Assembly: GCA_000438015.1 (NCBI GenBank)
Contig: FR901558.1
Location: 1 to 5,710, forward strand
DNA length: 5,710 nucleotides
Direction: 5' to 3'
From: Coraliomargarita sp. CAG:312
GTDB taxonomy: Bacteria; Verrucomicrobiota; Verrucomicrobiia; Opitutales; Intestinicryptomonadaceae
A model generated the notes under the pieces. The model was not told the DNA's origin, did no database searches, and saw nothing but the letters and a program-made list of their open reading frames with translations. Both the position numbers and the translations under genes were made by a program. Positions 1 to 4,940 of the stretch are shown in pieces (the stretch's first letter is position 1; every line of letters starts with the position of its first letter).

Positions 1-20
1 ATAATTACATCTCAAAGTAA

Positions 21-83
21 TGTGCTACCCCAATAACACTGTCAGCTAATGTTTTTTTACCGAACAGTGTTTGGGGTTGCATA
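21..83. repeat. Large imperfect inverted repeat (hairpin)
   Basis: The arm at 21-42 pairs with the arm at 64-83. I count 18 Watson-Crick pairs and one G-T pair, with one T-T mismatch (26/78) and a two-base bulge (34-35). The strongest blocks are ACCCCAA (27-33) with TTGGGGT (71-77) and ACACTGT (36-42) with ACAGTGT (64-70). The 21-base loop contains a run of seven T. Neither side is followed by a T-tract outside the stem, so it is not a standard intrinsic terminator. It could be the end of a mobile element, a recombination site or a structured RNA. The pairing is directly visible; its role is unknown. Confidence 0.6.
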
Positions 84-239
84 AAACAAATACATTCGCG
101 TTGACACGGCAGAACGCCTCGCCGACGCCTGCGGCATGAAGATAGGAAGATCTCTGTCGCCGCCAACGAAAGAGCTATGCGAATCTGTAAATGAAACGCA
201 TTTCCCCGCAAGCCGGCACGTCCAAGGACAATCAAATAA
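84..239. other. GC-richer stretch with no supported gene
   Basis: This stretch, mainly 105-225, is clearly richer in G and C than the AT-rich DNA on either side. Reading frames exist on both strands (minus 5-235, plus 136-324), but neither has a convincing ribosome binding site. Their translations are unlike ordinary proteins, for example a run of five arginines and scattered cysteines on the minus strand. The composition step next to the hairpin at 21-83 suggests a foreign or repetitive sequence block rather than a gene. No function can be assigned. Confidence 0.35.
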
Positions 240-401
240 TCACTTCCTTAGCATAACGTGGCCGCAGCATGTTGGAGCAAGTGGGCTTGTGGATTGTTTG
301 ACACTGCCGCAATACAAGCAGTGATATGTATAAATTGTCTGGGCAAAAGCTGCCACAGAAAATAGAATGAGCGCACCTATAATTGTAATTTTCTTTTTCA
401 T
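240..401 (-). CDS. Small secreted cysteine-rich peptide (possible zinc ribbon)
   Basis: This frame encodes 53 residues. I chose the ATG at 401 because an AAAGGA ribosome binding site lies 5 bases upstream on the minus strand (407-412), and because a Sec-type signal peptide starts exactly there: MKKK, a hydrophobic core (residues 5-19), then AFA-Q, suggesting cleavage near residue 20. A longer in-frame start at 452 would put extra residues in front of the signal and is less likely. The mature part of about 33 residues holds CLYCG and CCGH spaced about 12 residues apart, resembling half of a rubredoxin-like or other zinc-ribbon knuckle, so a metal-binding exported peptide is possible. I do not recognise a family. 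It is the last of three tiny minus-strand frames. Confidence 0.55.
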   Translation of the reverse strand: MKKKITIIGALILFSVAAFAQTIYTYHCLYCGSVKQSTSPLAPTCCGHVMLRK

Positions 402-465
402 AGTTATCCTTTCTAAAGAATATTTATTCACATATATATAGAAGATATCCATATACCCACCACTT

Positions 466-543
466 TTAGGACATGCTTAATTTATTGAACTCTCTGATAC
501 GGCTAAAAGAGCTTATTCCCAAAATTTGATTCAATCCTGACAT
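466..543 (-). CDS. Possible 25-residue small protein
   Basis: The frame starts at an ATG (541-543) with a good AAAGGA ribosome binding site (551-556) 7 bases upstream. The binding site directly abuts the TGA stop of the preceding lipoprotein-like frame, an arrangement that would allow translational coupling. The peptide begins MSGLNQILGISSF and ends at a TAA; it is mildly basic and has no signal peptide or recognisable motif. It may be a genuine microprotein, or the start of a longer gene that has lost its 3' part. The only support is the start signal and the spacing, so this call is tentative. Confidence 0.28.
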   Translation of the reverse strand: MSGLNQILGISSFSRIREFNKLSMS

Positions 544-547
544 AATA

Positions 548-658
548 TCATCCTTTTCTGCCAATATAAGCTTCTTGCACGTCAACCGGCGCCTTTTCGC
601 ACGAAGCTAATAAAGCAATTGCAACAAATAAAAGAGGTGTGTATATAAAACCTTTCAC
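548..658 (-). CDS. Small lipoprotein-like peptide, 36 residues, GTG start
   Basis: The reading frame begins at a GTG (656-658) and encodes 36 residues. Residues 1-20 form a bacterial lipoprotein signal: a lysine at position 2, a hydrophobic stretch (9-17), and the lipobox LASC with the lipid-accepting cysteine at residue 20. The mature part would be only about 17 residues (CEKAPVDVQEAYIGRKG). No clear Shine-Dalgarno site precedes the GTG, and an in-frame TAA lies two codons upstream, so the start is constrained to this point. It may be a complete entericidin-sized lipoprotein, or the surviving 5' end of a larger lipoprotein gene. The signal sequence is convincing; the gene's integrity is not certain. 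Confidence 0.42.
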   Translation of the reverse strand: MKGFIYTPLLFVAIALLASCEKAPVDVQEAYIGRKG

Positions 659-782
659 ACATATTTATTCGCTAGCTTTAATAAAATCTTCCCCGCCGGA
701 TAAAAATATTTGAAAAAAACGCATATTTACATGATTGCGCTCGTTATTTATTCCCTTTGCACATCAAACTCAATACCTCCAA

Positions 783-812
783 TTAATAATAGATGTTTTA
801 TGCATTTATAAT
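783..812 (+). promoter_or_regulatory. Candidate sigma-70-type promoter for the kinase operon
   Basis: A perfect TATAAT box lies at 807-812, 20 bases before the first possible start codon of the kinase gene. At 783-788 TTAATA is a weak -35 candidate (4 of 6 matches) with an 18-base spacer. The region is AT-rich, so chance matches are expected. An ECF sigma factor often drives its own operon from a different consensus, which I cannot recognise here. The rest of 659-832 holds no supported gene. Confidence 0.35.
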
Positions 813-832
813 TGACTAAAAAACGGTTTTAA

Positions 833-2596
833 ATGATTTTGGAACTCATGAAATTTGGCGACCAAACGGAGAGTTATACCATTATAAAGAAAATCGGAGA
901 AGGCGGTTTTGGAACCGTATATCTGGCAAAAAATCGGGACGGGTGTTTTTGCGCCTTAAAGGAAATCCATAACCCCAATAAGGACAGCCACGAGGCGCGT
1001 TCCCTAAAATTATACGCAAACGCGCTGAAAGACCTCTCCATTGACGGGATTGTGCCAATAGAGGACATTTTTCAAAACGGACAAAAACTTTGCTACACAA
1101 TGCCGCTTGCCGACGGCGTCAAAAACGTCCCCCCGGAAGACGGCGACTGGCGTCCAAAAACACTGGACTGGGCGATTGAACAAAAGCGGAAATCCGAAAG
1201 CTGGTTTTCAAAGGACGAAATACTAAAAATTTTTATTCCAATAATAGATGCGGTCGATGCCCTGACAGCCAAGGGACTTCTGCATAGGGACATAAAGCCC
1301 GCAAATATCCTCTTTTTTAACGGGAAGGCATGCCTGGCAGACATCGGGCTCATGGCGGAAGATACCCCGACTGTAAGCTCTGCGGGAACTCCCGATTATA
1401 CCCCGCCCCAATGGTATCTGCAAAACTCTGGGCACCCCGACATGTGGGGGCTGGCGGCGACGCTCTTTACGCTCATTACGGGAAACCATCCCGATATGAT
1501 GGGACGCGCCGCATATTATTGGCCGCCGCACGGCAAAAGCAGCATGAGCGCCGAAGACATCGCTGCATGGGAAAGCTTTCACCGGATAATAGCGCGCGCA
1601 ACCCGCGAAAAGGCAAAAGACAGATACTTGCGAATTGACGATTTAGGGCAGGATCTGAAACGGATTCTGGCAAACGAACAAATACAAGAACTCCATGCTC
1701 CCCATGGCGAAAAGAGCCATGCAAAACCTTTGGCAAAAGCCGCGATTTTATCAGCAGCCGTTTGCGTCATAGCGGGATTGGCACTGTGGTGGCTTCCGAT
1801 AAAAAGCAAGGATGCCGCAAAAAAAGAAACAGCCTTGCCACCCCCATCAACACAAAATTCTTATGTGCCAAAACCGGGAACGCGCGAGGAAGCGCTAAAA
1901 ATTGCCGGCAACATCGCCATTGAGATAAATGCGCTAAAAAATGAATCCGGTTGGAAGGAAATCATAAAAAAATTTTCCAGCCTTCAAGACATTCTTACGG
2001 GGATACTTCACGCAGCGCCATCCGTACAGCTTGGCGCAAATCTGTACCTCCTCAGCGGCTCAATGAACCGCGACGACGCGGTTCAATGCTATCGAAATGC
2101 GGTTTTAGCATATGCAAAAACTGGTGATGTGAAATACGCAACTGAAATCGCAAATTCAATTTCTTATTTTTGGCGGTGCGTAAACACGATTTCTGAGCCC
2201 AAAATTCCCGAAAAAGCCAACTTTATTATTAACCGGTCTATCATAGAATATGAAAAATTCTTTGACAAAGTTGTGCTCATAAACGCGCTCGACCAATTTG
2301 AAGATGCCTATAAAAGCCTAACTTTGGCGCTGAAAGAATATGGAGCGTCTTATAAAATAGCCAGAACTGTACTGGCAAAACGCGACCACTTGGGAAAGCC
2401 TATTGAAGAAGATTTTAAAGATTCGGATCTCGTTTACGGAAACAAAATGCGAGACACTTTGTTGAATCTCAGCAAAAGCTCGCCTGATTTTAGCAAATGG
2501 CTTCAGGACAAACATCCGAAAATGGCAAAATTCATTTCCCTTTTGAAGGATGATAAAATTAAAATTTACCAATACGACGCAATAAAATTCAATTAA
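833..2596 (+). CDS. Transmembrane Hanks-type Ser/Thr protein kinase
   Basis: This 587-residue protein is a receptor-like eukaryotic-type Ser/Thr kinase. The N-terminal kinase domain (about 15-280) shows a glycine loop IGEGGFGTVYLAK (21-33), the ATP-binding lysine in CALKEI (K43), and a likely helix-C glutamate (E54). The catalytic loop HRDIKPAN has D153, K155 and N158; the metal-binding motif is DIG (D170-G172) instead of DFG. The segment GTPDYTPPQW (185-194) lacks a canonical APE. D203 starts the subdomain IX helix. All core catalytic residues are present, so activity is likely. One membrane helix (about 301-321) precedes a mainly helical C-terminal domain of about 260 residues that should lie outside the cytoplasm and may sense a signal; I recognise no ligand-binding fold in it. 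An alternative start at 848 (MKFGDQ), with TGGA upstream, is equally possible. The sigma factor follows after 36 bases, which suggests it is the kinase's partner. Confidence 0.93.
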   Translation: MILELMKFGDQTESYTIIKKIGEGGFGTVYLAKNRDGCFCALKEIHNPNKDSHEARSLKLYANALKDLSIDGIVPIEDIFQNGQKLCYTMPLADGVKNVPPEDGDWRPKTLDWAIEQKRKSESWFSKDEILKIFIPIIDAVDALTAKGLLHRDIKPANILFFNGKACLADIGLMAEDTPTVSSAGTPDYTPPQWYLQNSGHPDMWGLAATLFTLITGNHPDMMGRAAYYWPPHGKSSMSAEDIAAWESFHRIIARATREKAKDRYLRIDDLGQDLKRILANEQIQELHAPHGEKSHAKPLAKAAILSAAVCVIAGLALWWLPIKSKDAAKKETALPPPSTQNSYVPKPGTREEALKIAGNIAIEINALKNESGWKEIIKKFSSLQDILTGILHAAPSVQLGANLYLLSGSMNRDDAVQCYRNAVLAYAKTGDVKYATEIANSISYFWRCVNTISEPKIPEKANFIINRSIIEYEKFFDKVVLINALDQFEDAYKSLTLALKEYGASYKIARTVLAKRDHLGKPIEEDFKDSDLVYGNKMRDTLLNLSKSSPDFSKWLQDKHPKMAKFISLLKDDKIKIYQYDAIKFN

Positions 2597-2632
2597 ACGG
2601 AAGATATTTGAGTTCTTTGCGAAATAATAGAC

Positions 2633-3289
2633 ATGGAATGTCCTCAAACACCAAACAGCGTAATCGCCGCCTTGCTTAATACGGGCGGAAATGCGCTATG
2701 GCAAAAATCATGGGGCGCATTTTTCGACACATATTATGTCGTAATGCGCGCAATGACGCTGAACACCTTCAAAAAAATCGGCTGGCTGGACGTGCCGGAA
2801 AACGACATAGAAGAAGTAATCTCGCAAAGCTTCATTTCGCTACGAAAAGCCTTTGAAAGCGGTTCCTACAAAGTTGGAGAATACCGTTTCAGGGGATTCC
2901 TAAAGCGGATAATTTCGCGGCGGACGATAGACTATGTGCGTGCAAAAAACAAAAAGCGCACCGTCAACGTGGAGGCCATAGACCTGGTAGACGCCTTGAA
3001 ATCCAAGGATAGCGGGACTGTAAAGGTTTTTGAAGAGCTGGAGGCAAACGAAGTTTCCATATACAGGCTTTCAGTAATAATGGATGTATGGGAAAGCATC
3101 AGGCACGCTTTCAGTCCTGAAACATGCCTCATTTTTGAAATGACGCAGCTTGAGGAAATACCTGTTAAGGAAGTATGCAAAAAACTGGGGGTGCCGCGAA
3201 CAAAAGTAGACAAAGCCGTTTACAGAATTGTCAAAAGGCTGCGCGAAGAACTCAACAAGGACATATACCGCAAGGAGCTTGAGAAATGA
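2633..3289 (+). CDS. ECF-like RNA polymerase sigma factor
   Basis: The 218-residue product has the two-domain layout of an ECF sigma factor. Region 2 spans about residues 23-104: WQKSWGAFFDTYY is the region 2.1-like helix, DIEEVISQSF (58-67) corresponds to the usual DAEDLVQEVF, and FRGFLKRIISRRTIDYVRA (86-104) matches the FRxWLxxIxRNxxxDxxR signature of region 2.3/2.4. Region 4 (about 165-205) includes the helix-turn-helix IPVKEVCKKLGVPRTKVDKA followed by a basic helix. The linker (105-164) is somewhat long. In region 2.2 the conserved Q-E-V is replaced by S64-Q65-S66, while the acidic D58, E60 and E61 are kept. The ATG at 2633 is the only ATG/GTG/TTG in frame after a TGA at 2609; no strong ribosome binding site is seen. 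The stop codon overlaps the next ATG (ATGA, 3286-3289), so the two genes are translationally coupled. Kinase-linked ECF factors are known to be controlled by phosphorylation; that this applies here is inference. Confidence 0.87.
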   Translation: MECPQTPNSVIAALLNTGGNALWQKSWGAFFDTYYVVMRAMTLNTFKKIGWLDVPENDIEEVISQSFISLRKAFESGSYKVGEYRFRGFLKRIISRRTIDYVRAKNKKRTVNVEAIDLVDALKSKDSGTVKVFEELEANEVSIYRLSVIMDVWESIRHAFSPETCLIFEMTQLEEIPVKEVCKKLGVPRTKVDKAVYRIVKRLREELNKDIYRKELEK

Positions 3290-3722
3290 ACGACAATGAA
3301 AATAAAAGTCCAAATGCAAAGGAAAATAGCGGAACGGACAGCCGCATAATATCGGAGCTACGCAGCGCATATAAAATGATTGAAAAATCGCGCAAGAGCC
3401 CAGAACACCGAAAAGTGAAGCACGCAGTAGAGCAAAATATGCTTTTGGAAAATCTGGACACAAAAAATAGGCTCCGCTAAGCCGCGCATTTTGTCCGCTA
3501 TTGCGTTTGTGGTATTTTTCGCCGCTTGCATGCGCGCAAGTCAATCTCCCAAATACAACGCATTTCTTGAGGCGCAAAAAAAGTTTGTAATAGGCGCAAA
3601 AAAAGGTTGCAATAGGCGCAAAGGAAATTCTCCGCACACAAAACAATAAGCTGAGGAGCAAATACTCTGAAGCCGCAAACGAAAATAACTTAGACCGTAA
3701 AGCGTTGAATACTTATCCGTAA
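3286..3722 (+). pseudogene. Broken single-pass membrane protein gene, third in the operon
   Basis: An intact frame of 64 codons (3286-3477) starts at the ATGA overlap with the sigma gene and ends at a TAA (3478-3480). It encodes a hydrophilic, charged, lysine-rich segment. If the single T at 3478 is ignored, the frame runs on as RKPRILSAIAFVVFFAAC, a basic stretch followed by a membrane helix. A 22-base tandem duplication (3571-3614) then shifts the frame again. Removing one copy gives a charged tail ending at a TAA (3720-3722), 5 bases before the next gene. The reconstructed protein has 137 residues: cytoplasmic N-terminus of about 66, one helix (68-81), then an outer tail of about 55. That topology and its position behind an ECF gene would fit a regulator such as an anti-sigma factor, but no anti-sigma motif is seen. 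Alternatively the 64-residue protein is functional as it stands. Confidence 0.6.
3571..3614 (+). repeat. 22-base tandem duplication, two copies
   Basis: Copies at 3571-3592 and 3593-3614 match at 20 of 22 bases. Each starts GGCGCAAAAAAAG, and the first 8 bases occur a third time at 3615-3622. Because 22 is not a multiple of three, the duplication shifts the reading frame of the gene it lies in. The A7 runs and the partial third copy point to replication slippage. Confidence 0.85.
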
Positions 3723-3727
3723 AAAAA

Positions 3728-3913
3728 ATGAAAAAAGTTTATATAGCAGTTCTAATAGCAGGTTTGACAGGAGTTTTATATTATCTGTATGATTCGAGCC
3801 AATAAGCTAAAAAGACTGAAGTCAAAATAGAAAATATAGTGCGTAAAAACCTCAAAAAAGAGTTGGATGCATTTGAATCTTTTTTGGAAAAGTCTGATAG
3901 AATGAATATTTGA
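3728..3913 (+). pseudogene. Small membrane protein gene with in-frame stop, fourth in the operon
   Basis: The ATG at 3728 opens a 25-codon frame, MKKVYIAVLIAGLTGVLYYL followed by YDSSQ, ending at TAA (3803-3805). It looks like an N-terminal membrane anchor or signal (about residues 4-21). In the same frame beyond the TAA, 35 more codons read as a lysine- and glutamate-rich helix (AKKTEVKIENIVRKNLKKEL and onward) up to a TGA at 3911-3913. The continuing coding character suggests that one substitution created the stop. A plus-one shift near 3905 would add another 25 or so protein-like codons, through MNRLPEAIENKPQW, to a TAA at 3978-3980, so the gene may have been longer. It begins 5 bases after the reconstructed end of the preceding gene, consistent with one operon. 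The family is not recognised. An intact 25-residue membrane peptide is the alternative. Confidence 0.45.
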
Positions 3914-3968
3914 TTTATATATGAACAGACTGCCAGAAGCGATTGAGAATAAGCCCCAATGGACAGTT

Positions 3969-4480
3969 TTATGGAGTTAAACCTTGTCCAGCCGGGACGA
4001 CTCCGCCTGCACCGCAACGATAGTGTTGCAATGCGTCATTTATATTGTTTATTTCCATTTTCACCTGTCCATTAGTAAAATAATCGACATTTGAATAGTA
4101 ATAATTTCATTCCCATCATGGTAATAGCAATAGAGTGTTCCTAAAATATCTAGACCTAACGTAGGTGTCCCTGCATAGAAGTGCTGGTTAGGACCGCCAG
4201 AATAACCAGCAGTGTCGGAAGCGCGCCAGCGGGCGGTGGAGGCGTCGTAATTACGGTATGGGAATACATACGCCTGCAAGTCTTCATCGTAGGGCTTGCC
4301 GGTAAAGCGCGCTGAGCGGTCTTTTTGGATGCTTCCTTCGCCAAATATCGTTGTGTCTTGGTAATCTTTTACAAGATTTCCATTTGTATCGGTACTCCAC
4401 AGCGTCGTTCCCAGAAAGTCGTGCTCATGGTAGCGTACGCCTTCGTCTTTAAATACTACTGTAGAAACAAAAAATTGCAA
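3969..4480 (-). pseudogene. Orphan 5'-truncated Rhs end with displaced, frameshifted tip
   Basis: The open frame 4061-4480 begins at a TTG just after the stop of the upstream lipoprotein gene, with an in-frame TAG at 4487-4489, so the long Rhs repeat shell is missing. Counting from that TTG, residues 15-60 are Rhs/YD-type sequence (VRYHEHDFLGTTLW, then GNLVKDYQ). Residues 57-114 are the conserved Rhs core end, with YDEDLQAYVFP, RWRASDTAGY, NQHFYAG and LGLDILG. The tip after LDILG soon loses protein character and stops at 4063. From 4106, however, another frame continues as YYYSNVDYFTNGQVKM and NINDALQHYRCGAGG up to a TAA at 3969-3971. One lost A in the run near 4106-4108 explains the shift. 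The DALQHYRxGxG pattern resembles the start of toxin tips in other Rhs proteins, but the remainder of a toxin domain is absent. It is best read as a silenced former tip; whether it serves as a recombination donor is unknown. Confidence 0.75.
4261..4402 (-). repeat. Rhs core direct repeat, orphan copy
   Basis: This segment aligns without gaps to 5569-5710, with 11 mismatches in 142 bases (about 92 percent identity), and codes for the same part of the Rhs core (GNLVKDYQDTTIFGEG to AYVFP). Identity falls sharply just downstream of AYVFP in the coding direction. It is a visible substrate for homologous recombination between the two rhs ends. Confidence 0.9.
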
Positions 4481-4481
4481 A

Positions 4482-4940
4482 TTAATCTATGTATTTTATT
4501 ATAATATTGTTCGCCCTGCAGTAATCCAAAAAGCTCTTCCATGTTGTATCATTTTTTAATGAATCAAAATCATATTTACTCCCATTAAAGAGAATCATTT
4601 TTATATTAGACTCACGCTTTAACCTAACGATATAAAGATCCTTATTGGAATCATAATCGTAAGAATTCGTTAATCCGTATCCGTGTTTGCCAGCATATAA
4701 ATAGAAAGATGAATCCGTCGTAAAAACATTTCCATTTTTGTCCGATAAGATTAAAATATTTAATTTGCCTATAGGGAAAGGCAAAAGATGCATTGGCCTT
4801 ATGTACACAAAAGCATCTGCAATTGATTCCCCTGTACTATCATCAACTATTTTGATTTTAGTTGTTGCGCACGCAGACAAAAGTAAAATCGCTAAGAAAA
4901 GTAGTACATGTTTGATAATTGAATATCTTACTGTTCGCAT
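4482..4940 (-). CDS. Lipoprotein, probable immunity protein for the Rhs hydrolase tip
   Basis: The 152-residue product starts with a lipoprotein signal: basic MRTVRYSIIK, a hydrophobic core (12-22), then the lipobox LSAC with C24. The mature part opens with KIKIVDDSTGESIADAFVYI, a pattern typical of small beta-sandwich domains such as carboxypeptidase-regulatory-like folds. The C-terminal third is mixed helix and strand. The ATG at 4940 lies inside the 3' end of the rhs gene (13-base overlap), with AGGT (4947-4950) 6 bases upstream, so expression is coupled to the toxin. Rhs toxins are normally followed directly by their immunity gene, and immunity proteins of secreted bacterial lipase effectors are often membrane-anchored lipoproteins that meet the toxin in the periplasm. 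The role is therefore inferred from position and localisation; I do not recognise the sequence family. Confidence 0.72.
   Translation of the reverse strand: MRTVRYSIIKHVLLFLAILLLSACATTKIKIVDDSTGESIADAFVYIRPMHLLPFPIGKLNILILSDKNGNVFTTDSSFYLYAGKHGYGLTNSYDYDSNKDLYIVRLKRESNIKMILFNGSKYDFDSLKNDTTWKSFLDYCRANNIIIKYID

Noticed and set aside
21..83. Integron attC site or intrinsic terminator
   Set aside because: The ends do not match the RYYYAAC / GTTRRRY core sites, no cassette array or integrase is present, and no T-tract follows the stem on either strand.
5..235. 76-codon minus-strand open frame
   Set aside because: It has no ribosome binding site, contains a five-arginine run and scattered cysteines unlike a normal protein, and spans the hairpin at 21-83.
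136..324. 62-codon plus-strand open frame
   Set aside because: It overlaps the better supported 53-residue secreted peptide on the other strand, and has no start signal, signal peptide or motif.
1223..1809. Several open frames on both strands inside the kinase gene
   Set aside because: They are antisense or alternative-frame shadows of a well supported kinase domain.
3803..3805. Programmed stop-codon readthrough at TAA
   Set aside because: There is no visible readthrough context, and neighbouring lesions point to gene decay instead.
3781..4017. 78-codon minus-strand open frame
   Set aside because: It runs antisense to the fourth operon gene, has no start signal and shows no recognisable protein features.
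3955..4023. Plus-strand protein-like frame (NGQFYGVKPCPAGTTPPAPQR region) as a continuation of the fourth operon gene
   Set aside because: The minus-strand frame over the same bases is collinear with the Rhs tip and explains the sequence with only one lost base, so the plus-strand reading is more likely a shadow.
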